From Dechloromonas sp. H13 (lineage in GTDB: Bacteria > Pseudomonadota > Gammaproteobacteria > Burkholderiales > Rhodocyclaceae): a DNA stretch of 64,000 nt. Positions 37,919-46,975 of this stretch are shown here, piece after piece. The stretch's first letter is position 1. Each line of letters opens with the position of its first letter. Under the pieces are notes generated by a model that ran no database searches, was not told the origin of the DNA, and was given only the letters and a program-made list of their open reading frames with translations. The translations under genes and the position numbers were made by a program. The DNA is taken from contig NZ_SSXX01000008.1 in assembly GCF_009469615.1 (NCBI RefSeq), positions 62,001 through 126,000 on the forward strand, written 5' to 3'.

Positions 37919-38477
37919 GCGCCCCTGCCAACAAAATCTCCCCAGCCGGCAAGGCGTTTTCAGGGGTATCCACCCCCGTAATCCTTAATCCTTTAATCAC
38001 CCACCCCCGCCAGCATCTCTCTGGGTGTGCGCCTCACAACGTCGCAAAGCAGCGTGAACGTCAGGACCCTGAACATGGGTTCAACGTCTTTCCGGTGAGC
38101 AACCCGCTTCTGGCAACCAGGTGGCTGGTCAGGTCGCTCGTCAGTGGGCAGCGCTTACTCTAACTGGCAAGGCGCATTGGTATGCCGTCAGACAACAGCC
38201 CTGGCAGCCCTCATGCAGCCTGTGGAATGCGATGCCAATTCCCTTGACTGAGACCATCAGCCAAGTAGAACGTAGCCAACGCCGATGACGATAAGTTTCA
38301 TACCGCCAAGGGGGCATGCAAAGCACAAACCCAGCGCAACGCTTCAGGAGCGATGCCTACATGAATACCGCTGTGTGTCGTTTCACTTGAGCGTAGCAGG
38401 CTTAACCCCTGGATTCGCGGTCGCGACACCTCTCCGCTATGGTTAAGCCATACCGGGAGAGAATGTCTGCTGGTTCC

Positions 38478-38499
38478 AACAGCCGGGTTTTCGGCTGTT
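38478..38499. terminator. hairpin after jetD
   Basis: AACAGCCG and CGGCTGTT form an 8-bp stem just past the jetD stop on the minus strand. There is no T-run, so it is only a possible transcript end. Confidence 0.4.
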
Positions 38500-38512
38500 A
38501 TATTGCTTAGGC

Positions 38513-39712
38513 TCAGACAGGCTGTGAAAACTCAACCCCAGAAAACACCTCGCTCTCCGCGATGTTTTTCATCGCATCTGGCCAGCAAATCCGTTCTTGC
38601 TCAAGCCGGATATTGCTATCCCATCTACCTGTACGTAACCCTTCAAAAGCATCGCGCTCAGTTGGCGTCAGTAAGGAAAGTTCTGTTTCAGCAGACGGGG
38701 CGCTCTCTTCAACCCATAAGTCTTGGTAGGCCAGCAATGTAGCCGAATCCATCATGACCGACAGAAGATTAGGGAAATAGCTGCGTGCACGATTGAGGAT
38801 GACAAAACCGTGCGTATCGATGTCGCCCCAGTAGAGCGTTGAACACTTCTGTAACCAGGTTAGGCCCGACAACAGGCTTACCGCGTTGCCAAGGCGCATG
38901 AACGCTACCGTGTCTGGAATATCCGGTAGGGCCAACCCGGTTTCCAGATTTTCAACAATGATGGCGCGCTTGGGGGCGATGGCTAGCTCGCTTAACTCCG
39001 TTACAGGGGCTTCAATATCTTTCAGCCCACCGAGCATGCTACGCAACTCCGGGCAAAGAATTCGGGCGCGTATTCTGGGCACGGGCCGTTTCAAACCACA
39101 TATTGAGTAGAAATCGGCCACATCATCGATGGCGCGAATACTTCTCAGCACGTCGGTTACAACGCCGGCCCTCTTTTCAAGCCATTTGGTATCGAGGCCG
39201 GCAACAGGCAGTTGTCGGGGTGCCAATCCCGAGGAGGGATTTTTCTCCAACCAGTCGAGCATTGAAAATAAGCGCACGAAATCAGTTTCGACATAATCGG
39301 CCAATACACCGAAATGTCGCCCCAGGACAGCGTGGGCTGCGAGCTGTGGCCAGCGGTCTACAAAGCGCTGGTAACGCTCAGCGGCCGTTCTCCAGCGCTT
39401 ACCTTGACCAATGAGGGATGCAACGTCAGTGGGTGCGGCGATTTCCAAACTGGCCGGCAAATTTTGGTTACCTAAGCGGGACCATTGTCGGGATACCCAA
39501 GACAGCTTGGTAGGACCGTGCCAGTCGCTCCAGGCTTCAACCCAATGCCTTACTCCGCCAATATCCTGAGTGGCATCGGTTTCTGTTGGGATGCCGAGAT
39601 TGACGGTTATCGGCCATTGGCCTTCTCCTAACAACCAAGCTTTGTGCTGGTTGGTGTATCGGCGGGTAAGCCATTCGATGACATCTTTAGGCAGCAGCAG
39701 CTTCTTGGCCAT
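38513..39712 (-). CDS. jetD: Wadjet JetD, Toprim-type nuclease
   Basis: A 399-aa protein with an N-terminal DUF3322 region and C-terminal DUF2220 Toprim-like fold. Acidic motifs are IIVENLETGLALP and YWGDIDTHGFVILN (DxD-type metal site). JetD cleaves plasmid DNA after loop extrusion by JetABC. GGAGG is correctly spaced from the ATG at 39712; an ATG at 39718 is too close. It overlaps the end of jetC by 26 bases. Confidence 0.93.
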   Translation of the reverse strand: MAKKLLLPKDVIEWLTRRYTNQHKAWLLGEGQWPITVNLGIPTETDATQDIGGVRHWVEAWSDWHGPTKLSWVSRQWSRLGNQNLPASLEIAAPTDVASLIGQGKRWRTAAERYQRFVDRWPQLAAHAVLGRHFGVLADYVETDFVRLFSMLDWLEKNPSSGLAPRQLPVAGLDTKWLEKRAGVVTDVLRSIRAIDDVADFYSICGLKRPVPRIRARILCPELRSMLGGLKDIEAPVTELSELAIAPKRAIIVENLETGLALPDIPDTVAFMRLGNAVSLLSGLTWLQKCSTLYWGDIDTHGFVILNRARSYFPNLLSVMMDSATLLAYQDLWVEESAPSAETELSLLTPTERDAFEGLRTGRWDSNIRLEQERICWPDAMKNIAESEVFSGVEFSQPV

Positions 39713-42700
39713 TGCCATCCTCCGGTTTCAACTTCAGGCGTTGGCTTTCTTCATCGTATTCAATCGGGATTGCAGCTGAGTATTTCCGGTCCTTGATATG
39801 GATGAAGCAGGCACCACCAATAAAGGGCTCGAGGGTCATCACCGATTTCAGAGGGGTGGCGACAATCATCTGGAAGCCGAAGGTCTTGAAAATGTTCATC
39901 GCCATGGCGGTGAATTCGGCATCGGCTTTGTCAAAGGCCTCATCCAGCACAACGGTTGAGAAGGTCGGCAATTCACGGCCATGACTGCCCAGCTGATAGC
40001 GCAGTGCAGCTGCCAGGCACGTTGCAGCCAATTTCTGGCGCTGGCCTCCTGACTTGCCTGCTCCGCTGCGGTAGACCTCAATCTCGAGGCCGGAGGCATC
40101 AAGTTCGCGGGCAACAAATTCCACATGCTGCCGCACATCGAGGACCAGAGCGCGCCAGTTACGGTCGGCCGTTTCTTGGCTCGACAGCTTCTTGACCAAT
40201 TCATTGAGTACAGAGAAGCGAGACTCTGCCGCTTCCTTGTCCTGGCTAAAGGAGTGGCTTAGCGCATCCTTCAGGCTTTGTTTGAAGTCGAGCACATCCT
40301 TCAACATCCGGTCGTGTGTATCAATCACCAAATGGGTGCCGGGCCCGAATGGTGCGCTTTCCAAGCTGTCATTGACTACATCCATACGGTCGCGGATGGC
40401 CTTTCGCTCCTGGTCGAGTTGGGTGGACAGGCGAGTCAGGTTTTGGTCGCTCTGCTCTCGCAATAGGCGCAGGAAGCGTTCCTCGAATTCTGGAAGCCCA
40501 TCTTGTTCAAGGCGCCGCAGTTTGGCGAAGAAGTCATCGGCACTGGCGATGGTGGGGTCGAGGCCGCCAGCCTCGGCTGGCCAGGTAGAAACAAACCGCT
40601 GGAAGCGCTCCTCAATAGCTCGGACATGATTGTTAATTTGCTGGCCAAGGCCTTGGAGCTCGTTATTGATACCTCTCACGACTTGCAATGCGGCATTGGC
40701 TAGGTTTGTCAGGGTCAATGCTCTGCTGGCTTCACCAAAGCGCTGATTGAGCGCTTCCATTTGTGGCGGGGCGATTGAGAATGCCAGAAGCTCAAATCGC
40801 AATGCGCTCATGCTGGCATTCAGTTTTTTTAGCTCTAAATCTTTCGCAAGGATGCTTGCTGCATACTCGGTTTGTTTGCTTTGGGCTGCTTCGTGTAGCT
40901 CCGCTTGCTTTTTGATTTTCTCGTCTAACGCAGCCAAGTCGGGATGCGCCTCAAGTTCCGTCTTGAGTTGCCCTTGCAGACTGGTGATGCGGGTCAGCAT
41001 CGAGGTAACGTCTACCTCGCTCCATTGAAGATTGGCCAGGGTTTGGCAGTGCAATAGCCGCTGCTCTGTGGTTTCACTGCGCGTTTGATGCGCTTCCAGT
41101 TCTTTGCGAAGCTTTTCGTGCTCAGTGGCCAACTCCAGGGCACGACGCTCGTATAGCGTTCGTTTTGCCTTGTTATCGAAACCCAGCACCCACTGGGTTT
41201 GGTCATCAATGCGGCGCCGGTCGTCTTTCTCGTGGCGAATTGTGTTGTGCTTGACCTGTCCCTCTTTGGTGACGGCGCGTGTTGCATTACGAAACGCCTG
41301 TAGGTTCTCGACACACTCGTAATTGAAGTGCGCTTTCAGCTCTTCACGCAGCCACTCCGTGAGTGGTCCTCGGGCAAATTTCAGTTTGCTGACGATTGAG
41401 TTCGCTCCAACCGAGCGCATCTCCGTGCCGCGTTCAATCACCCGCAAGTAAGTCAGTCGTTCCCCAATGTTGTGCTCATTGAGATAAGCCGCGACAGCGG
41501 CGTAGTGCTTGTCCGGAACCAAGAGGGAGCGGGCAAATCCGCCGAGCACACGTTCAATAGCGCCTTGCCATTCATGCTCCTCTTCCTTCACTTCAATGAG
41601 TTCACCGGCATAGGGCAGTTTTTCCTCAGGAATCTCCAAGGTTTTTGCCATGTGCTCCCGGATGCCCAGAAGGCGGGATGGGATATTGGATGGATGCTTC
41701 TCCATCGCCGCAATTTCCTGGCGCGTCTCAGTAAAGTTACGTTCGCAAGTTTTGAGTTGGTCTCGCAGTTCAACGGTTTTCTCGACCTGCTCTGCTCGCC
41801 TGTCTTTTGCGCCCAAAAGTTCTTGGCGAGCCTCATCGGTTCGTTCCGTGAATTCAGTGGCGGTATTGGGATAGGGCCAACCGATACCCTGGCAAGCTGT
41901 TTCTGCTTGGCTGCGTTTACCAATGCGTGCATCGCGTTGCGACTCTGCTTCCTTGATGTCGCGATTCAATTGCTCGATGCGGCCGCCTCCTGAATCAAGG
42001 CGCTTCTGTTGCAATCCCTGTAGGGTCTCAAATGCATTGCGTGTTGCACTCTCTTGCTCTTCTGCCTGGGCTTGCAGCCCTTCGATAGCCACTTCCTGCT
42101 CATGGATAGCAGTCGTCAAAAGGCGCTTTTTTTCTCGCTCCGCATAGGCGTCGATGGCCAATGAGAGGGCTTCTAGCTCAGTTCTGGAGCGCTGGGTCGC
42201 TTCGAGCAGGAAGGATTCCGCTTGGGCAGGCTTGAGGGTTTCAATCTGCCGACGTGCTTCGACAACGGCTTTGTGCGCTTCATTGAGTTCCTGGAACTGT
42301 GACACCAGGTTTTCGGCCAACTCGAACGTCTCGGGGGCATCGAGCATGAAATCGCGGAGGAAGGTGTTGAGGTCTCCAAGATTCTTGGCGGATTGCGTCT
42401 TGTGCAGCAGGCGGAGCGCACGCTCGTTATCAATATCGAGGAGTTGCCGAAAGCGTTCCTGATAGCTGCTGAATTCCTCCTTAACCGTGGCATCAGGTAG
42501 GTCGAATTTGAAACGGCGTACCTCGAAATTGTGGTCCGCGAAAAACTGTAGCTCCCGAACGTCGAATGGGCGCTGGAGTATCAAATAACGCTTGTGCACA
42601 TCACCGAGCGAGCTACTCCTACCGCGAATCCAAAAGACTTGGGCGAGAACAACGACACGACCTGTTCCGTCGCGATAGGTCTCGGCAATGGCTGACCAAG

Positions 42701-43061
42701 TGGTTTCCGGCCGCAGGTATTGTGAGACGTATTCACCCGCATCTCCTGTTTGCTGGGACCACGCCCCCCGGACATAGGTGATGAGGTTTCGGTCCTTGCC
42801 GTGGCGCTCATCCTGACGAGCTGCTACGTTGAAGTCCACCCATTTTGGTGGGGTCAAAATGGCCGAATGGGCGTCCAAAGCCGTCGACTTTCCGGAGCCA
42901 GACGGCCCGAGAAATGCATAACCGCTGCGGGGAATCGAGAAATCGACGATGCCGTTAAAAGTGCCCCAGTTGAATAACTGAATTTGGTCTAGGCGAAACT
43001 GGTTGATGTCAGCAGGGCCCTCAGCAAAGAAGTCGAAGGTGCTCTGAGGCTCTCTATTCAT
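39687..43061 (-). CDS. jetC: Wadjet JetC, SMC/MukB-like ATPase
   Basis: A 1124-aa SMC-like protein. The N-terminal Walker A is FLGPSGSGKSTALDA; long heptad-rich coiled coils occupy the middle with a hinge-like region; the C-terminus has the signature KSGGQRQKLA and Walker B TVVLDEAFDKAD. It is the motor that extrudes DNA loops and recognises small circular plasmids. The ATG at 43061 has GGGAG upstream and overlaps the jetB end by 8 bases. Confidence 0.94.
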   Translation of the reverse strand: MNREPQSTFDFFAEGPADINQFRLDQIQLFNWGTFNGIVDFSIPRSGYAFLGPSGSGKSTALDAHSAILTPPKWVDFNVAARQDERHGKDRNLITYVRGAWSQQTGDAGEYVSQYLRPETTWSAIAETYRDGTGRVVVLAQVFWIRGRSSSLGDVHKRYLILQRPFDVRELQFFADHNFEVRRFKFDLPDATVKEEFSSYQERFRQLLDIDNERALRLLHKTQSAKNLGDLNTFLRDFMLDAPETFELAENLVSQFQELNEAHKAVVEARRQIETLKPAQAESFLLEATQRSRTELEALSLAIDAYAEREKKRLLTTAIHEQEVAIEGLQAQAEEQESATRNAFETLQGLQQKRLDSGGGRIEQLNRDIKEAESQRDARIGKRSQAETACQGIGWPYPNTATEFTERTDEARQELLGAKDRRAEQVEKTVELRDQLKTCERNFTETRQEIAAMEKHPSNIPSRLLGIREHMAKTLEIPEEKLPYAGELIEVKEEEHEWQGAIERVLGGFARSLLVPDKHYAAVAAYLNEHNIGERLTYLRVIERGTEMRSVGANSIVSKLKFARGPLTEWLREELKAHFNYECVENLQAFRNATRAVTKEGQVKHNTIRHEKDDRRRIDDQTQWVLGFDNKAKRTLYERRALELATEHEKLRKELEAHQTRSETTEQRLLHCQTLANLQWSEVDVTSMLTRITSLQGQLKTELEAHPDLAALDEKIKKQAELHEAAQSKQTEYAASILAKDLELKKLNASMSALRFELLAFSIAPPQMEALNQRFGEASRALTLTNLANAALQVVRGINNELQGLGQQINNHVRAIEERFQRFVSTWPAEAGGLDPTIASADDFFAKLRRLEQDGLPEFEERFLRLLREQSDQNLTRLSTQLDQERKAIRDRMDVVNDSLESAPFGPGTHLVIDTHDRMLKDVLDFKQSLKDALSHSFSQDKEAAESRFSVLNELVKKLSSQETADRNWRALVLDVRQHVEFVARELDASGLEIEVYRSGAGKSGGQRQKLAATCLAAALRYQLGSHGRELPTFSTVVLDEAFDKADAEFTAMAMNIFKTFGFQMIVATPLKSVMTLEPFIGGACFIHIKDRKYSAAIPIEYDEESQRLKLKPEDGNGQEAAAA

Positions 43062-43797
43062 GCTCATCTCCCAAACTTTGCTCATCGTCATCGCCTTCCA
43101 GCGGGCTATTTGCGTGGTGAGAAAGTCCGCGCTGCTGGATGTCCTGATAGGTGCGCGTGAGCGCTTGAATTTCCTCGGCGGGGAAAAGTAGTTTCAGCGT
43201 CGGTGATACCTCGAACCGGTCATCTGCACCGCGGAGTTTCTGAAGAAAGTTGAGCTTCTTGGCCTTTTCAATGGCGCTTTGGCATTGCTTATCGAAACGC
43301 GCATGGTCGACATTGCCAGTACGCTCATAGACACTGAGGTGCTCAATCATCTCCAACCAAGAGACCACAGCACGGTCGCCATCGGTATTCGCTTGTATGA
43401 GCCGCTGGCGGAGAAAAAGGATGAGTACCGATTCCATAAAGGTGAGATTCGCCCGCCGCAGCAAGATGGGAATTTCGATGTCGTCGGCCACCACCTGGCG
43501 CGTAAATGCCACCTTCTGGTCTGGGTCAATCACCAACTCGAGAAAAAGCTCATGCAGGCGCTCGCGGATGGCTACTTCATCGCGGAGGAGGGTTGCCCAA
43601 AGGTTGGCCTGGCGTCGCCCGTCAACTGCAGGGCCGAGCAGAAGCTGAACAATTACCCGACGTGTTTCGAGGGGAAGCATTCCCCTATCGCCGGGGAACA
43701 CGGCAGCGTCCGCCTCTACGTTGCTCTGCGCTTGGTCAATTGTTTCGTCCGGCCGAAGCGCTTCACTGGAACAACTGTCATTCGTTGAATAGTTCAA
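43054..43797 (-). CDS. jetB: Wadjet JetB, MukE-like subunit (DUF4194)
   Basis: A DUF4194 protein of about 247 aa bridging JetA and JetC in the SMC complex. I prefer the TTG at 43797 because AGGGAG lies 7 bases upstream and the position fits the end of jetA. An in-frame ATG at 43854 lies deeper inside jetA. Recognisable parts are LETRRVIVQLLLGP, FTRQVVADDIEIPILLRR and the ending LTRTYQDIQQRGL. Confidence 0.9.
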   Translation of the reverse strand: MNYSTNDSCSSEALRPDETIDQAQSNVEADAAVFPGDRGMLPLETRRVIVQLLLGPAVDGRRQANLWATLLRDEVAIRERLHELFLELVIDPDQKVAFTRQVVADDIEIPILLRRANLTFMESVLILFLRQRLIQANTDGDRAVVSWLEMIEHLSVYERTGNVDHARFDKQCQSAIEKAKKLNFLQKLRGADDRFEVSPTLKLLFPAEEIQALTRTYQDIQQRGLSHHANSPLEGDDDEQSLGDEHE

Positions 43798-45253
43798 GCA
43801 TGCTCTCCCTGACAAAATAGATGGCCGGTACCTTGGCCTTCCGTTGTTTTTCATCGCTGCCGAGCCACGAGACAAGCTCGGTCTCGCTAGTGACGTCTCC
43901 GTGCTTGGCACCTAACGCAACGTAGCCAACGACACTGCCAAAACCTTGTTCAGCGGGAAACTTCTCCAGCAACTGGCCAACAGTGATTTGTGATTGTTCG
44001 GAAAGCGCTTCTCTGAGATGTTGGCGCAGGGTACGGAAATCGATTTCAGACTGGCGTACCAGCTCCTCAACGACCTCAAGTCCTAGTTCCGAGGGTTCTG
44101 CTTCTGGCATGGCGGTATCGGCAACATTCAGGCTCGGGTCGTGAAGCTCCCACTGGCTCACCGAGCGGAGGCGACTGCTGGTTAGCGACAGTGAATAATC
44201 GAGCAGCGAGTTCGGGCGAATGGCGTCACGTGCCAGAAGAGCTGCCTGTTGCGCTTCGCGCAATAGACTGTGCAGACGTCGCTGTTCTTGGAACTCACGG
44301 CTCTGCACGAAGGTTTTGAGGCTACGGGCAAATTGCTGGACGACTTCATGCACATTGCCGCCTTCGGCCATCAAGGTTCCCGTCAGGTTTTGCAGGAAGC
44401 GTCGTTCCTTCAATTCCAGGCCGCGCGCAAACGTGCGGGAGGTGACAGATTCTAGGGACTCCATCAGCGTCGCAGCTTGCTCACCATCCGTCAGCAGGCG
44501 CCAGAAGGCGTTAAAAGTTTTTCCATGCTCACTCTGGGCAATCAGGTCCACGCCGGCGAACAGCGCTTCCAGAACCTCTCCTCGGCTACCGTCGCTCTCC
44601 ATTAAACTTTGGCGGAGCCCTCGATTCAGCTTGTCGAACTCGTCACGTACGTTGCGGAAATCTGCGGCCAATTCTTCGGCGAGGGCAATGATTTCGCGGA
44701 CACGTTCGAGCGCACGCTCTTCGGGGAGTGTCTTGACGCCTTCTCGTTCCAATGCCCGAAGTTCGGCATCGATACGTTCTCGCTCGGCGATGAGCGTGGC
44801 TCGTCTCGTTTCTGGATTGGCATCTGTCTCGTCGGCCAGACGAGTTAGCTGCTGTATGACCGTCGCTAAACGGCTTTCAGTGGCTGCGGTCCGGGGCTTC
44901 AACAAGCCATTTAAAAAGCGTAAGGCGCTTGTCGCTTCCGAGGTCAGTTCGAACTCTTCTTCGCTTGCCCCCGCTGGAAATCGCCGGCTGAGCCAGCCTT
45001 CACCAATCCAGTCTGCAACGTAGGCTTGCGGTGTCTGCGGTAGGTCATGACCGTAGGCGCGGAGCGTATCGATTTCTCGCGATAGACGTTCGTGGAAAAT
45101 CGAGCTGGAAAGAGTTTTCTCCTGTTCTAGCAGCAGGCATTGCATCAATCCCATAACCAGGGGGGCCTTGTCAGCAGCCAGTAATCGCCATAAAGGTCGG
45201 CTACGTAGGGCAAGCAGAGCCGCTGAAGCACGCTGTGCTTTCATCGGTGGCAC
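43778..45253 (-). CDS. jetA: Wadjet JetA, kleisin/MukF-like subunit (DUF3375)
   Basis: A 491-aa DUF3375 protein, normal length. Family features are SRPLWRLLAADKAPLVMGLM at the start, a predicted coiled-coil middle (RAELRALEREG region and later), and FASVVGYVALG-like sequence near the end. It is the first gene of jetABCD, an anti-plasmid condensin system. It faces the WYL gene across 115 bases that hold two operator-like palindromes. Confidence 0.92.
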   Translation of the reverse strand: MPPMKAQRASAALLALRSRPLWRLLAADKAPLVMGLMQCLLLEQEKTLSSSIFHERLSREIDTLRAYGHDLPQTPQAYVADWIGEGWLSRRFPAGASEEEFELTSEATSALRFLNGLLKPRTAATESRLATVIQQLTRLADETDANPETRRATLIAERERIDAELRALEREGVKTLPEERALERVREIIALAEELAADFRNVRDEFDKLNRGLRQSLMESDGSRGEVLEALFAGVDLIAQSEHGKTFNAFWRLLTDGEQAATLMESLESVTSRTFARGLELKERRFLQNLTGTLMAEGGNVHEVVQQFARSLKTFVQSREFQEQRRLHSLLREAQQAALLARDAIRPNSLLDYSLSLTSSRLRSVSQWELHDPSLNVADTAMPEAEPSELGLEVVEELVRQSEIDFRTLRQHLREALSEQSQITVGQLLEKFPAEQGFGSVVGYVALGAKHGDVTSETELVSWLGSDEKQRKAKVPAIYFVRESMLELFNE

Positions 45254-45297
45254 CTGACATCGTGGTTCGTATTGAGCATTGTCCTATCCAAAATAGA

Positions 45298-45322
45298 TGA
45301 ACGTATAAAAACTATACGTTCA
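45298..45322. promoter_or_regulatory. operator 1 between jetA and the WYL gene
   Basis: TGAACGTATA and TATACGTTCA form a perfect 10-bp inverted repeat with a 5-base spacer. Defence-linked WYL repressors (BrxR/CapW type) bind such palindromes next to their own genes. Confidence 0.75.
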
Positions 45323-45333
45323 AAATCGCCGTG

Positions 45334-45351
45334 CGTAAAGTTTTTATACGT
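45334..45351. promoter_or_regulatory. operator 2 between jetA and the WYL gene
   Basis: CGTAAAGTTTTTATACGT matches operator 1 on the other strand (CGTATAGTTTTTATACGT) at 17 of 18 bases. The centres are about 32 bases (three turns) apart, on the same helix face. Confidence 0.72.
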
Positions 45352-45368
45352 GTGCTACAGTGGTCGGC

Positions 45369-46256
45369 ATGAAACAGATGGCCAATCAACGCGCAGAACC
45401 GGAGTTGCCTACCCGCTGGGGGCCTGAGAAACGGCTTGAGTTCATCGACTTTCGCTTACGATGGGACGGTCGATTGAACCGGGGCGACATCTCCGATTTC
45501 TTCGGAATATCGACACCACAAGCCTCCCTCGACATTGCTCGCTACCTAGAGATGGCGCCCCTGAATGCGGTCTACGACCGTAGCGAGCGAAGCTACGTCG
45601 CAACCCGAGATTTCCAACCGATTTTCCCCTCCAGTCAGCCACAGAAATACCTCAATGACTTGCTGATGCAAGCATATGGCATATTGGACCAAGGCGTCAG
45701 CTTTTCCGGGTGGCTACCATCGGTTGCCGTTGCACCGACTCCAGCCCGAACCTTGCAGGCTGATACCTTGATTACGTTATTAGGGGCTATACGGCGATGC
45801 CAGGCCCTGGAGATGACTTATCAGTCGATGACGAGTCCGATTCCAAAAAAACGCCTCGTTTCCCCTAGAGCACTGGGGTTCGATGGGCACCGCTGGCATG
45901 TTCGGGTTTATTGTCACCAAGAGAACGGATTTCGGGACTTTGTTATTGCCCGGATTCTCTCGCTCGGAAATGAGCAGCAGTCACCAAAGGTGCCGCCCAT
46001 CGACCAGGAGTGGGAGACCTTGGTTACCCTCGTATTAGCGCCAAATCCTGGATTGCCCGATGCACATCAGCGGGTTATTGAACTGGACTATGGAATGGTC
46101 AATGGCGAGCTACGCTTTGAATGCAAACGAGCGCTGCTGCTTTACGTTGTTAGGAACTTGGGCTTGGACAGTGCAGAGGGGAAAGCCCCTAGAGTTCAAC
46201 AAATTGTCCTGCGCAACCTTGCCGAGATTGCCCCACTTTTGCCCGCGCAGAACTAA
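45369..46256 (+). CDS. WYL-domain transcriptional regulator
   Basis: About 295 aa from ATG 45369 (GTG 45360 and ATG 45378 are alternatives). A winged-helix start (RLEFIDFRLRWDGRLNRGDISDFFGIS) is followed by a WYL domain with ALEMTYQSM, RLVSPRALGFDGHRWHVRVYC and FRDFVIARI. This matches BrxR/CapW-type regulators of defence operons. Divergent placement with twin operators makes it the probable repressor of jetABCD and of itself. Confidence 0.88.
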   Translation: MKQMANQRAEPELPTRWGPEKRLEFIDFRLRWDGRLNRGDISDFFGISTPQASLDIARYLEMAPLNAVYDRSERSYVATRDFQPIFPSSQPQKYLNDLLMQAYGILDQGVSFSGWLPSVAVAPTPARTLQADTLITLLGAIRRCQALEMTYQSMTSPIPKKRLVSPRALGFDGHRWHVRVYCHQENGFRDFVIARILSLGNEQQSPKVPPIDQEWETLVTLVLAPNPGLPDAHQRVIELDYGMVNGELRFECKRALLLYVVRNLGLDSAEGKAPRVQQIVLRNLAEIAPLLPAQN

Positions 46257-46257
46257 G

Positions 46258-46902
46258 TCACTGGTGATTGACGATGGGCAGGATGTCCATAAAGTCCGTG
46301 TGCATCTGACGGACCGAGACCATGTTCTGTGGATTGCCCGAGAGAATCGCTAATAACTGAGCGCTGATTGCAACCACAGCATTGCCATTCCGGATGACAT
46401 CGTAAATCAACTGAGCCGGGTATCCGCTCATCGTTCGGGATAAGGGATGCAAACCACCATGGGTGTAGCTGCTCATGGCCTTCCAGGCGACCTCTTTGAA
46501 TTCCCGTAACTGAGCGACGATACCTGCCGGCGCATTAGGGTTGGCTTCCAACTGCTTAAGCATCTCTGCCAAGCTCTCTCCCTCATTTGCGCGTTTCGCC
46601 GACTCCATGGTTAGGGGTTCGGATAGCTTTGTAACCCAGTTCTCGCTTGCTGCGTGGAGCAACCAGATTCCGCGCACTAGGCTTTCAAACTGCGGGCGGG
46701 TCAATGCAATCGCCGAAGAAAACAACCCTTGTTCGAACAGAAGCAGCGCACTGACCGCATGTTCCAGCGACAGCAGCCCGGATTGAAAAGCCGTGATGAA
46801 CCGTATCTCAGGGTAAGGAGTGAGGGTCTGTACGTGTTGTTGAACCCGCTCATGAAACGCAGCGGTTCGCTCAATGAGCAGGAGGAGTTTTTCTTCTGTC
46901 AC
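46258..46902 (-). CDS. uncharacterised helical protein (possibly DUF6988)
   Basis: A 214-aa all-helical protein starting at GTG 46902. Features are SGLLSLEHAVSALLLFEQG, IALTRPQFESLVRGIWLLHAA and SSYTHGGLHPLSR. I think it belongs to DUF6988, but that is from memory. Function unknown. It converges on the WYL gene with a 1-base gap and diverges from the next gene. Confidence 0.7.
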   Translation of the reverse strand: MTEEKLLLLIERTAAFHERVQQHVQTLTPYPEIRFITAFQSGLLSLEHAVSALLLFEQGLFSSAIALTRPQFESLVRGIWLLHAASENWVTKLSEPLTMESAKRANEGESLAEMLKQLEANPNAPAGIVAQLREFKEVAWKAMSSYTHGGLHPLSRTMSGYPAQLIYDVIRNGNAVVAISAQLLAILSGNPQNMVSVRQMHTDFMDILPIVNHQ

Positions 46903-46975
46903 GACAATGATTCTAAAAAGGCCTATGCGATTATTTTATGCGGATTGGCTTGATGTATCTGGAAGGAATCGAGTG

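Larger units (their letters stand above)
37733..38512. other. non-coding region, putative plasmid replication origin
   Basis: 780 bases with no convincing gene. It holds four 22-bp-phased repeats (37831-37918), an A+T-rich patch near 37980-38000, a 12-base direct repeat ATGGGTTCAACG (near 37821 and 38078), and a hairpin at its right edge. Placement upstream of a TrfA-like gene suggests an iteron origin. Confidence 0.55.

Noticed and set aside
43798..43911. Longer JetB start inside jetA
   Set aside because: It would overlap jetA by over 130 bases; the TTG at 43797 has a well-spaced AGGGAG, though the true start is not proven.
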